Shown: positions 54,512-62,796 of the stretch, one piece after another | How the letters are laid out: the number at the start of each line of letters is the position of its first letter | Numbering within the stretch: position 1 is the stretch's first letter | Assembly (NCBI RefSeq): GCF_026810365.1 | Contig: NZ_CP113948.1 | Location: forward strand, 2,381,001-2,445,000 | Source: Flavobacterium praedii | GTDB taxonomy: Bacteria > Bacteroidota > Bacteroidia > Flavobacteriales > Flavobacteriaceae | Direction: 5' to 3' | DNA length: 64,000 nucleotides | Made by a program: the position numbers and the translations under genes | The notes under the pieces: generated by a model | What the model saw: only the letters and a program-made list of their open reading frames with translations | What the model was told of the DNA's origin: nothing | The model's database searches: none

Positions 54512-54970
54512 CTAATTCCCTTCATTAAAAGCTACTAATTTTTGAAAATCATTTATTTTTAAATTTCCTTGAACCTTTACAAGCAAAACTTGAGAATCAT
54601 TTTCAAGTTCAACTATAACTTCTTTTAACTGTTCTCCTTTTTCAAAAGAAAAAATACAGATTTTTTCATTTCCTTTTGTGGTATATACTATTTCCTCAAA
54701 ATTATTTTTCTTTAAAAAAACATCAAAATTGGATTTTAAAAACGCAGGATTGGATTTGGAAACCAAAACCTGATATTTTTTTATTCCTGAAACCTGTTTA
54801 GTAAATTCTCTAAATTCCTTGTCCCGAATGAGCGTATTGATTACAAAAGCCGAAACGCCAAAAGAGATAGCAACCTCATCTTTATTTTCTTTTTTGAATG
54901 TTTCATAAGGTGTCTTGGTTCCACAGGAGAACAAAACAAACACTATCGATAGTACAATTAAATTCTTCAT
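54512..54970 (-). CDS. DUF4252 family lipoprotein
   Basis: 152 aa. The signal MKNLIVLSIVFVLFSC predicts lipidation at Cys16. The mature part has two similar alpha/beta halves, with FGVSAFVINTLI, SGIKKYQVLVSKS and the closing LLVKVQGNLKINDFQKL. This resembles DUF4252 lipoproteins, which are common in Bacteroidota. Function unknown. It follows gldC by 69 bp on the same strand and could be read from the gldBC transcript. Confidence 0.75.
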   Translation of the reverse strand: MKNLIVLSIVFVLFSCGTKTPYETFKKENKDEVAISFGVSAFVINTLIRDKEFREFTKQVSGIKKYQVLVSKSNPAFLKSNFDVFLKKNNFEEIVYTTKGNEKICIFSFEKGEQLKEVIVELENDSQVLLVKVQGNLKINDFQKLVAFNEGN

Positions 54971-55039
54971 AATTACTGTTTTAAAAAAAGACGACTAAAC
55001 CTATCTTTTGTAACAGACAATTATAAAAAAAGATAAAAA

Positions 55040-55375
55040 CTATTGTTTCAAATCCAGCTTTTCTGCAAAATAATCACAAAAATCAAGCATCGTATCCGAC
55101 ATTTTTTCATCATTTGTCGCTCTTTTAAAAGTCTCTGCCATTGAAACCAATGTTTGATGGAAGAAAATTTTCATTTCATCAACAGGCATTTCTTTAGTCC
55201 ACAAATCGATACGCATACTTTCTTTGGCTTTGCTATCCCAAACATTTAGCATAATTGCTTTTGTTTCTGAAAGCGCGACACCACCATCTTCTGCTGTCCA
55301 AAAAAGTTTTTCTGGAACACGGTTTTCGTCTAATTCAACTAAAAACTTTATTTCTGAGGTTTTATTATTTGTCAT
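55040..55375 (-). CDS. gldC: Gliding motility protein GldC
   Basis: 111 aa. The sequence TSEIKFLVELDENRVPEKLF, WTAEDGGVALSETKAIML and the C-terminal DFCDYFAEKLDLKQ match GldC, a soluble protein encoded with gldB in gliding Flavobacteria. GldC is not essential for gliding but improves it. The ATG overlaps the gldB stop by one base (TAATG), so translation is coupled. Confidence 0.93.
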   Translation of the reverse strand: MTNNKTSEIKFLVELDENRVPEKLFWTAEDGGVALSETKAIMLNVWDSKAKESMRIDLWTKEMPVDEMKIFFHQTLVSMAETFKRATNDEKMSDTMLDFCDYFAEKLDLKQ

Positions 55376-56331
55376 TATTTTTTGGGTTTGTATTTTGATT
55401 TTTCGAAAATTTCTTTGGCATCCATTTTTAGTAATTCATCTATTTTTACATCATTATTTTCCATATATGAACGCACTATTTGCCAACCCATCCAAGAACC
55501 AATTTGGCCTGGAGAATCATTATCAATTTCCAAGTAAAATTTAGAAAAAGGAGCCGGATCAATAAAACGAGAAGTTAACTTTTGTTCATCGCTAAACAGC
55601 ATTTCCTTTTCAATAAAATAGCGCCAAATATAACTCTCATTTTCCTGACACCAAACTATTTGCTCAGGGGTATAACCCATTTTTTCCGCATCACTGTATT
55701 CTGGCAATAAAATATCTTTAAGATAGAGTTGTTTTCCAAAATAAATCATTTTAGACAGCAAATTCTTTTCCACTGAAGGAGCGATTTTACCGGTAGAAAA
55801 ACTACTTACAACATCTGGCATCATTTGTCTTTCTTCAAAATTTTGTTTGAGATACTTTGGAAAAGTATAGAACTTATGATCCTTACCCAAATACAATTCT
55901 AGTGAAATTATAACTAGTGAATCAGCATAAATCGCTTTATTCGAACAATCCATATCTGAGATCAATGTGATCACTTTTGGTGTTTTAGTCTTTGGAAAAT
56001 AGTATTTTAAATGTTGCACTAACTCTTCAACATTTTTTTGAATTCCATCTGCTGTTGGATATTTTTTTTGAACCTCAGTATAAACTTCTCTCCAAATTGG
56101 TGCATTCATCTTATTCAACCAAACTGAATCGTTTATTTGTGGATTAAAAAAATAAGGATATTGTTTTTTTAATTTTGCCAAATCATTTGGAGACGTTTCG
56201 AAAAATTGCTTATCAAAACGTTCCACTTTTATTTCAACAGGAGCCTCTTCAATAGCTTTTTCGATTTTACTTTTTTGATCACAGGAACAAAAAACAAAAG
56301 AAATCACCAAAGGCAAAAGAAATAACTTCAT
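55375..56331 (-). CDS. gldB: Gliding motility lipoprotein GldB
   Basis: 318 aa. The signal MKLFLLPLVISFVFCSC ends in a lipobox with Cys17, so the protein is a lipoprotein. Characteristic stretches are VERFDKQFFETSPNDLAKLK, PQINDSVWLNKMNAPIWREV and the C-terminal DNDSPGQIGSWMGWQIVRSY. GldB is required for gliding and for the linked type IX secretion apparatus in Flavobacterium. It heads the gldB-gldC pair and is divergent from nadE. Confidence 0.93.
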   Translation of the reverse strand: MKLFLLPLVISFVFCSCDQKSKIEKAIEEAPVEIKVERFDKQFFETSPNDLAKLKKQYPYFFNPQINDSVWLNKMNAPIWREVYTEVQKKYPTADGIQKNVEELVQHLKYYFPKTKTPKVITLISDMDCSNKAIYADSLVIISLELYLGKDHKFYTFPKYLKQNFEERQMMPDVVSSFSTGKIAPSVEKNLLSKMIYFGKQLYLKDILLPEYSDAEKMGYTPEQIVWCQENESYIWRYFIEKEMLFSDEQKLTSRFIDPAPFSKFYLEIDNDSPGQIGSWMGWQIVRSYMENNDVKIDELLKMDAKEIFEKSKYKPKK

Positions 56332-56623
56332 ATATTATTTTTATTTATTAGAGTTTAAAATATAGAACACCATTAAATTTAGAAACTATTTATCTGAAAC
56401 AAATTTGTTATTAATGACGAATTCCTATTTATTTTATTAATTTATCAATACAAAAATATATTTACCGTATAATTCATAAATCTTCATCCCTTTTTTCAAC
56501 CGATTTAAAACATACAACATGAATTGTATTATTTTATATAAATTTGTTTCGAAGGAAAACTATAAAAATTTTGCTTAATTTTTTTGCAAATATACATTCC
56601 TGCTTTTTAAAACTTAAACTATT
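56332..56623. other. Divergent intergenic region, gldB / nadE
   Basis: 292 bp of AT-rich DNA without a gene. TAAATTTG (56539-56546) matches a -7 box on the plus strand for nadE, but a -33 TTTG is not found at the right distance. No hairpins were noticed. Confidence 0.4.
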
Positions 56624-57421
56624 ATGATTAAAAAAAGAACTCTTCAAATCGAAAAAGTAAATACTCATATTGTAGAATGGCTAAAAAGCTATGCTGAAAC
56701 GGCAAAAGTTAATGGATTTGTTATTGGAATTTCAGGCGGAGTAGATTCTGCCGTAACCTCAACCCTCTGTGCACAAACAGGTTTGAAAGTATTGTGCGTT
56801 GAAATGCCAATTCATCAGGCACTTAGTCATGTTACTAGAGGTCGTGAGCACATTGAACAATTAAAAAAACGATTTCCAAATGTTAGCAGTGTTGAAGCAG
56901 ACTTAACATCGGTTTTTGAAGATTTTAAAAAACAAGTTCCAGAAACAAGTGATTTACACAAGTCAAATTTGTCTCTAGCCAACACTCGTTCCCGACTAAG
57001 AATGACTACATTATATTATTTTGCTGGAATTTATGGACTATTGGTTGCTGGAACAGGAAACAAAGTAGAAGATTTTGGAGTGGGTTTTTATACCAAATAT
57101 GGAGATGGTGGAGTAGATTTGAGTCCAATTGCAGATTTAATGAAATCGGAAGTATACGAACTAGGAACATATCTTAAAATTCCAAGTTCAATTTTAACAG
57201 CTGCCCCAACAGATGGATTATTTGGAGATGACCGAACTGATGAAGACCAAATTGGAGCAAGTTATGATGAATTAGAATGGGCGATGCATGTAACTGATTC
57301 AAATACAGAAAGTAATAATTTAACAGAACGAGAAAAAGAAGTTTTAAAAATCTACAAAAAACTCAATAAAAATAACCAACACAAAATGAATCCGATACCA
57401 GTTTGCACTATAAACTGTTAA
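56624..57421 (+). CDS. nadE: NH3-dependent NAD+ synthetase
   Basis: 265 aa. The ATP pyrophosphatase P-loop reads GISGGVDSAVTSTL. Further family motifs are NTRSRLRMTTLYYFAG, VAGTGNKVEDFGVGFYTKYGDGG, DLSPIADLMKSEVYELG and APTDGLFGDDRTDEDQIG. There is no glutaminase domain, so ammonia is the nitrogen source. It catalyses the last step of NAD+ synthesis. Its position next to gldB-gldC is conserved in Flavobacterium. Confidence 0.96.
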   Translation: MIKKRTLQIEKVNTHIVEWLKSYAETAKVNGFVIGISGGVDSAVTSTLCAQTGLKVLCVEMPIHQALSHVTRGREHIEQLKKRFPNVSSVEADLTSVFEDFKKQVPETSDLHKSNLSLANTRSRLRMTTLYYFAGIYGLLVAGTGNKVEDFGVGFYTKYGDGGVDLSPIADLMKSEVYELGTYLKIPSSILTAAPTDGLFGDDRTDEDQIGASYDELEWAMHVTDSNTESNNLTEREKEVLKIYKKLNKNNQHKMNPIPVCTINC

Positions 57422-57470
57422 AAAAAAATATTTTGTCCGAAAAATTAGACTTATATAAAATATTTTTTTT
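57421..57470. repeat. AT-only inverted repeat after nadE (weak terminator?)
   Basis: AAAAAAAATATTTT (57421-57434) and its exact complement AAAATATTTTTTTT (57457-57470) surround a 22-nt loop directly after the nadE stop. The T-rich right arm could let it work as a weak terminator. Confidence 0.4.
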
Positions 57471-57509
57471 AATTTTATATCTTCAAAAACAATCCTAAAA
57501 CTAAATACC

Positions 57510-58139
57510 ATGATTAAAGTTTGTTTAGCAGATAATTATCCTGTAGTGCATTTTGGAATAAAATCGTACTTCAAAGACCATTCCGAAATCTCCATCGTGG
57601 CAAATGTTGGAAATTTTGCAATGGTAAAAGACATCCTTCTTACCAAAGAAATAGATGTTCTTGTTTTAGATCTAGAGCTAGAAGGCCTAGCTAGTATTTT
57701 CGAAATCAAATCGATTTTGAAAAATTTCCCTAAGACAAAAATCATTATTTACAGTGGTCTTTCAGAACAGATTTACGCTCCAAATGCTATTAAAGCAGGA
57801 GTTTCCGGTTTTGTTCACAAAACCGAAAAACTGGAAACTTTAGGTCAATCGATCATTAAAGTAAACCAAGGTAAAATCATCATGAACGAAACAGTGATGA
57901 AAAACATTGCTTTGATAGCCAAACAAAGCAAAAGCGAACGTTTGTACAGAAAACTATCAAACCGTGAAGTTGAAGTATTGCGTTATTTAAGTGATGGTAA
58001 GAAAAACCATGAAATCGCTGAAATTTTGTCGCTGAACGAAAAAACAATCAGTACTTACAAATTACGATTGTTAACCAAATTAAACGTTACGAATCTAGTA
58101 GATTTAGTAAATAAAGCTAAAACTTTGGAGATCGTTTAA
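57510..58139 (+). CDS. NarL/LuxR-family response regulator
   Basis: 209 aa. The receiver domain (about 1-120) has the acceptor Asp in DVLVLDLEL, Ser/Thr at IIYSGL and Lys in FVHKTEKL. The C-terminal LuxR helix-turn-helix (about 145-205) reads LSNREVEVLRYLSDGKKNHE and IAEILSLNEKTISTYKLRLL. No kinase gene is nearby, so it is an orphan regulator here. Its stop codon overlaps that of the convergent dnaG by 3 bases in TTAA. Confidence 0.92.
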   Translation: MIKVCLADNYPVVHFGIKSYFKDHSEISIVANVGNFAMVKDILLTKEIDVLVLDLELEGLASIFEIKSILKNFPKTKIIIYSGLSEQIYAPNAIKAGVSGFVHKTEKLETLGQSIIKVNQGKIIMNETVMKNIALIAKQSKSERLYRKLSNREVEVLRYLSDGKKNHEIAEILSLNEKTISTYKLRLLTKLNVTNLVDLVNKAKTLEIV

Positions 58140-60112
58140 CTGTATCGCGACATTACTCTTCCTAATTTTTTTGAAAACGAATTTATTAGTTTGTAGTAAT
58201 CCATCGCCATAGACATAGACTCTGTATTATCTGAACCTGGTTCATTTGATACAGAGTTTTTTAATTCATCTATGATTTTATCTACCAAATACCATCTCAT
58301 TGTCAAAATAGTTTCTGAAACATATTGACTGATCGTCTCATTCTTTGTTTTAGGTATAATGTTTTGTCCTTCCCAATTGTGCAAAACAACTCTTTCGTCT
58401 TCCATTAATATATCGGTAACTTCTTGAGCGAAGTCAGAATTGAGATGCATTAAATATCTTTCGATTTCTAAATTTTCATTTTTAAGGAAATACTGAATTA
58501 AATCATTGAAAATATCACGAAATAAAGGATTTGCAAGCTCGACTTCATCTTCCTGCAAACTCAAATAAATTCTCTGATAGACTTTATATTCTTTTTTTTC
58601 CGTTACCGTTTCAATTTCTCCACCTTCATTGGTTTTCAAGTATACATCTTCAAATTCTTCTATTTTATTTCCATATAAGAGAAGAATTTCAATAATTTTC
58701 CGCTCCAAACGATACAATACATCAACTTTTGAAGTCTCGACTGGATTTTCATTTTTTACAATTTCGAAAGCCTTTTGTTCTTGTTTTGCTTTTTTCCCAA
58801 CTTCAGAAACATCTTTTTGGACCATTTGTGCCAATGTACTCGTCAAAACTTGTTCCGAAATATCCATAATTCTGGAACACTCCTGAATATAAATTTCACG
58901 TTGGATTCTATCTGGTATTTTAGAAATACTAGTAACCATATCCCGAATCAAATCGGCTTTCTTTATCGGATCATTTTTGGCATCATCCATTAAAAGCGAT
59001 GCTTTGAACTGAATAAAATCCTTAGCATTTGTATCCAAATAGGAAACTAAATTTTCGTAGGACGTTTTTCTGGCAAAACTATCTGGGTCTTCACCATCAG
59101 GAAACGCACAAACTCTCACGTTCATTCCTTCTTCAAGAATCAAATCGATTCCACGAATAGAAGCACGAAGTCCTGCTGCATCACCATCAAAAAGAACGGT
59201 AATATTTTTGGTCAATCGATTAATTAACCGAATTTGATCTGGCGTAAGCGCAGTACCCGAAGATGCAACAACATTTTCTATACCCGATTGATTAAACTGA
59301 ATAACATCAGTATATCCTTCAACCAAAAAACAATTATTTAGTTTGGCAATAGACTGTTTGGCTTGAAAAATACCATATAATACTTTACTTTTATGGTAAA
59401 TATCACTCTCAGGAGAATTTAAATATTTAGCTGCTTTTTTATCATTAGTCAAAATTCGACCTCCAAAACCAAGCACCCTTCCTGACATACTTTGAATAGG
59501 AAACATCACTCTGCTTTTGAAACGGTCAAAGGGGCGATCTTCTCTAGCAATGGTCAAACCCGTACTTTCAAGAAACTCCATTTTATACCCTTTACCTAGT
59601 GCTTCTTTGGTAAAAGCATCCCATGTTTCGGGTGAATATCCCAAAGCAAACTTTTTGATAGTTTCGTTTGTAAAACCACGTTCTTTAAAATAAGAAAGTC
59701 CAATAGCTTTTCCCTCCTCTGAATTCAATAAGATGTCCTGAAAATATGTTTTGGCAAACTCAGACACAAGATACATACTTTCCCTTACATCAGTTATCTG
59801 TTTTTCTTCGTCTGTTTGCTCGGTTTCTTCAATTTCAATATTGTACTTTTTAGCCAAATAACGAATGGCTTCTGGATATGTAAAATGAGAATGTTCCATC
59901 AAGAAAGCAATAGAATTTCCACCTTTTCCTGAGCTAAAATCTTTCCAAATCCCTTTTACAGGCGAAACCATAAACGAAGGAGAACGTTCATCCGAGAATG
60001 GACTTAGCCCCTTAAAATTACTCCCAGCGCGTTTTAACTGAACAAAATCACCAATAACCTCCTCTACTCGAGCAGTTTCAAAAACGGTATCTATAGTTGC
60101 TTGTGATATCAA
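58136..60112 (-). CDS. dnaG: DNA primase DnaG without zinc ligands, TTG start
   Basis: 658 aa from a TTG at 60112 (read MISQATIDTVFETARVEEVI); an upstream ATG at 60178 adds 22 unrelated residues. The N-terminal CHC2-type domain is recognisable (FKGLSPFSDERSPSFMVSPV and SGKGGNSIAFLMEH), but the zinc ligands are replaced: CPFH is SPFS (Ser37, Ser40) and CFGC is DFSS (Asp58, Ser61). The TOPRIM catalytic core is intact, with VEGYTDVIQF and LFDGDAAGLRAS. The C-terminal helicase-binding region runs to LGRVMSRYS. It makes RNA primers for replication. It is convergent with the LuxR gene and overlaps it by 4 bp. Confidence 0.93.
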   Translation of the reverse strand: MISQATIDTVFETARVEEVIGDFVQLKRAGSNFKGLSPFSDERSPSFMVSPVKGIWKDFSSGKGGNSIAFLMEHSHFTYPEAIRYLAKKYNIEIEETEQTDEEKQITDVRESMYLVSEFAKTYFQDILLNSEEGKAIGLSYFKERGFTNETIKKFALGYSPETWDAFTKEALGKGYKMEFLESTGLTIAREDRPFDRFKSRVMFPIQSMSGRVLGFGGRILTNDKKAAKYLNSPESDIYHKSKVLYGIFQAKQSIAKLNNCFLVEGYTDVIQFNQSGIENVVASSGTALTPDQIRLINRLTKNITVLFDGDAAGLRASIRGIDLILEEGMNVRVCAFPDGEDPDSFARKTSYENLVSYLDTNAKDFIQFKASLLMDDAKNDPIKKADLIRDMVTSISKIPDRIQREIYIQECSRIMDISEQVLTSTLAQMVQKDVSEVGKKAKQEQKAFEIVKNENPVETSKVDVLYRLERKIIEILLLYGNKIEEFEDVYLKTNEGGEIETVTEKKEYKVYQRIYLSLQEDEVELANPLFRDIFNDLIQYFLKNENLEIERYLMHLNSDFAQEVTDILMEDERVVLHNWEGQNIIPKTKNETISQYVSETILTMRWYLVDKIIDELKNSVSNEPGSDNTESMSMAMDYYKLINSFSKKLGRVMSRYS

Positions 60113-60192
60113 AATTATATGAATATTTAATTGCAAAAAGCTCGAAAAATCGAACGAATACAAAAATACACAAATCAAACTTCATAATTCAA

Positions 60193-60227
60193 AATAAAAA
60201 AAGTGCTTCATCACTGAAACACTTTTT
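60193..60227 (-). terminator. Terminator of the outer-membrane protein gene
   Basis: On the minus strand AAAAAGTGTTTCA pairs with TGAAGCACTTTTT with one mismatch across GTGA, followed by T7, 24 bp after the stop at 60251. Confidence 0.82.
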
Positions 60228-60250
60228 AAATTGAAACAAATTACTAATCA

Positions 60251-61291
60251 TTAATTAAAATCGAAACGAAGTCCTAACGAAATATTATTTTGATCTACTG
60301 GATTATTTTCAAATAAAGGTTGCAGATCATATTTTAAATACAAACTTGTTTCTTTGTACCCTATATAAGTACTCAAGCCGTAATTAAAGTCGTTTACATT
60401 ATAGTTCCCTTTAATTTTTTGGTCTACACTATTTCCTATATTATCATCAAAACAAAATATCTGTTTCGATTTAATACGGAAACCTGCATAACCTCCTAAT
60501 CCAACTCTCCAACTTTTATGTGTTCTAAAATAATCGGCATCCTCTCGAATTTCTTTCTTACTAAAATCAAATTCCAAATGCATCGGAACCATGATATATA
60601 CATTTCTGAAACGAGATTCATCCAAATGAACTGAACTTGCAACCAAATTGGTTTGAGCTCCATTTTTCTCAAAATATCGGTTATCGGTGGCTCTTAAATT
60701 ATTATACATCAATGACATTCCATATTTAAAATGCAACAGATTATCCTCTTTTAAAATTCTGGTATTAGACGTAAAACCCCATTCATAAAAATGCGATTTC
60801 CAATATTTAAAATTCGAATTTGCTACTTGTTTATCTGTAACTAAATTATTGGCACCAAAAGCAAATATAAACTGAGAAGTCGTTCTTTTTTCACCTTTAT
60901 TAACTTTCTTTTCAAAAAAATCTTTTGGAAATTTGATTGAAATTGAAGCTGAGGAATCTTTAGATACACTTTTTAACTTCCCATCCACTTTATCTTGAAC
61001 AATTTGATGCAGTTCTTCCTCAAGTTTCGCTACTTGATCTTCAATTGCAATTGCTGAAGCTTCGGCTAATGATTTCTTCTTTTTATCGGCATCGTCCAGT
61101 CCAATTTTATTTTCAGATAACTGAATATTTATTTCTTCTACCTGAATTTTAAGTTTTTCTTTTTCGCTTTTTACAACAGCTTCAATTTTAGAAGCAATTT
61201 CTTTTGTTCTATTTTCGAATGAATTTTGGGAGTATATTTTGCTCGCAAAAAGACATACCAATGTTGCTAAGTAAATTTTTAAATTTCTCAT
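60251..61291 (-). CDS. Secreted coiled-coil / beta-barrel outer-membrane protein
   Basis: 346 aa. The signal peptide (MRNLKIYLATLVCLFASKIYSQ) is followed by a Lys/Glu-rich coiled coil (about 25-110, with VVKSEKEKLKIQVEEINIQL). From about 135 to the end, alternating strands rich in aromatic residues (FIFAFGANNLVT, HFKYGMSLMYNNL, WRVGLGGYAGFRI) fit an outer-membrane beta-barrel, and the final residues ISLGLRFDFN end in a barrel-type strand. Third gene of the sigma - membrane protein - outer-membrane protein trio. Function unknown; it may be the target or sensor of the sigma system. Confidence 0.78.
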   Translation of the reverse strand: MRNLKIYLATLVCLFASKIYSQNSFENRTKEIASKIEAVVKSEKEKLKIQVEEINIQLSENKIGLDDADKKKKSLAEASAIAIEDQVAKLEEELHQIVQDKVDGKLKSVSKDSSASISIKFPKDFFEKKVNKGEKRTTSQFIFAFGANNLVTDKQVANSNFKYWKSHFYEWGFTSNTRILKEDNLLHFKYGMSLMYNNLRATDNRYFEKNGAQTNLVASSVHLDESRFRNVYIMVPMHLEFDFSKKEIREDADYFRTHKSWRVGLGGYAGFRIKSKQIFCFDDNIGNSVDQKIKGNYNVNDFNYGLSTYIGYKETSLYLKYDLQPLFENNPVDQNNISLGLRFDFN

Positions 61292-61321
61292 GATTGTTTT
61301 TTAATTAAAAGGATTGATGAT

Positions 61322-62020
61322 TTATTCTGAATTTCTATTGCTCAAAGCTACCGTTGCCATTTTTATTTTTTTATTGACCACTTTGAGTGCTTTTTCTCTA
61401 AAACTAAGCTCTAATTCACCATCTACTTGTGAAAGCAATTCCTTAGAATCAACCTTTACATTAGATTGAAGAACCTCAGTATTCTCATTTTTAGAAAAAG
61501 AATCTACAGATGCTAATAGTTCGTCAACATTAACATACTTAGATTTTCGAAGAACATTTTTTTGTTCTGTTTTTTGATTGATGATTGAAATTTGTTGTTC
61601 TTGATTTGTTACTTTTTGCTCTAATTGATTATTAGCATTTTCGAAAACAATATTTTCATTTTCCTTTGATAATGTTTTTACAACCTCAGAAGGTACTGAA
61701 ATACTACTTTTCGATTTTATTTTTTTGGAACTCATTAATGGTTTTGAAATTGATTTTACTTCAGGAACCGTTTTTGAATCAGTAACTACAATATCATTTT
61801 TTTTAAAAACAACTTCGTCTTGATTTTGATTAAAATATATACTTCCTATTAACAAAAAACCCAAAAGACTTGCTGCAACATACATCCATTTAAAATTACG
61901 TTTGGGTGTTTCGACAATTGTAAGCATAGCGTCAAGCCGATCCCAAGAAACAGAAGACGGCATTATCTCCCGTGATGAAAGCTTTTCTTTAAATTGATTT
62001 TCAATTGCACTTTTTTTCAT
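61322..62020 (-). CDS. Membrane protein, probable anti-sigma-type regulator
   Basis: 232 aa. The cytoplasmic N-terminus (MKKSAIENQFKEKLSSREIM, then PSSVSWDRLDAML) is of the kind seen in Bacteroidota anti-sigma-like proteins. One helix (about 46-62, YVAASLLGFLLIGSIYF) follows, then a polar periplasmic part rich in Lys, Ser and Val. There is no zinc-binding HxxxCxxC motif. It lies 45 bp downstream of an ECF sigma gene, which makes an anti-sigma role likely but unproven. Confidence 0.68.
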   Translation of the reverse strand: MKKSAIENQFKEKLSSREIMPSSVSWDRLDAMLTIVETPKRNFKWMYVAASLLGFLLIGSIYFNQNQDEVVFKKNDIVVTDSKTVPEVKSISKPLMSSKKIKSKSSISVPSEVVKTLSKENENIVFENANNQLEQKVTNQEQQISIINQKTEQKNVLRKSKYVNVDELLASVDSFSKNENTEVLQSNVKVDSKELLSQVDGELELSFREKALKVVNKKIKMATVALSNRNSE

Positions 62021-62065
62021 TGTATCTATATTTCTTTATTCAAAAAAATATTCAAATTGTATTAC

Positions 62066-62623
62066 TCAAGAATACTTCTCTTTATTTTTTAGAATAGTAA
62101 TTTGATTTTTTAAAATTCTTCGGGCATGAGCAAATTGTGATTTAGAAGTACCTTCATTAATAGAAAGCATACTAGCAATTTCTTTATGCTTATATCCTTC
62201 AATTGCAAATAAATTAAAAACGATTTTATAACCATCGGGTAAACTATCAATTAAACTTTGAATGTCTTCAATAGAAAACTGAATATTGGTTTCGTTATCT
62301 GTTTCTTCAAAACCAACAGAATCATCTAAAAAATGAACTTTTTTTTGAACCCTAATAAAAGAGACACATTCATTAATCATGATTCTTCGAATCCAGCCTT
62401 CAAAACTACCTTTCTTTTCGAATTGTTTTAAGTTTACAAAGACTTTCATAAACGCAGTAATCATAACATCTTCGGCCAGTTGTATGTCTTTTATGTATTG
62501 TCTGCAAACACTCAACATTTTTGGAGAAAATTTTGAATATAGGCGTTGTTGTGCCTGCCGATTATTTGCGACTGCCAAATCTATAATTTCATTTTCTTCC
62601 TGATATAAATTAATTACTTTCAA
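62066..62623 (-). CDS. ECF-type RNA polymerase sigma factor
   Basis: 185 aa. Region 2 (about 22-90) includes YSKFSPKMLSVCRQYIKDIQ, LAEDVMITAFMKVFVNLKQF and GSFEGWIRRIMINECVSFIR. Region 4 (about 125-180) includes LPDGYKIVFNLFAIEGYKHK and EIASMLSINEGTSKSQFAHA. This is the extracytoplasmic-function layout. It is followed by a membrane protein and an outer-membrane protein on the same strand, a typical envelope-signalling arrangement. Confidence 0.93.
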   Translation of the reverse strand: MKVINLYQEENEIIDLAVANNRQAQQRLYSKFSPKMLSVCRQYIKDIQLAEDVMITAFMKVFVNLKQFEKKGSFEGWIRRIMINECVSFIRVQKKVHFLDDSVGFEETDNETNIQFSIEDIQSLIDSLPDGYKIVFNLFAIEGYKHKEIASMLSINEGTSKSQFAHARRILKNQITILKNKEKYS

Positions 62624-62796
62624 AATGTTTAAAAAGTGTTTCTATAACTATAGACGAGAATTAATGTAAAAAGGTTGCATGGATTTAAAAAAAAGTTAAA
62701 ATCAAAAGCATCATTTAATTTTAAAAATAACACAAATCACTATTTGTAAACAATTTAGAAAATAAAAACTATTTTTTAGTAAGACTCAAAGTTTAT

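Noticed and set aside
57421..57470. Riboswitch or structured RNA after nadE
   Set aside because: The only structure is an AT-only inverted repeat with a large loop, and no conserved aptamer-like elements are visible.
60113..60178. ATG start for dnaG at 60178
   Set aside because: The extra 22 residues (MICVFLYSFDFSSF...) are unlike the family. The TTG at 60112 gives the expected MISQATID start.
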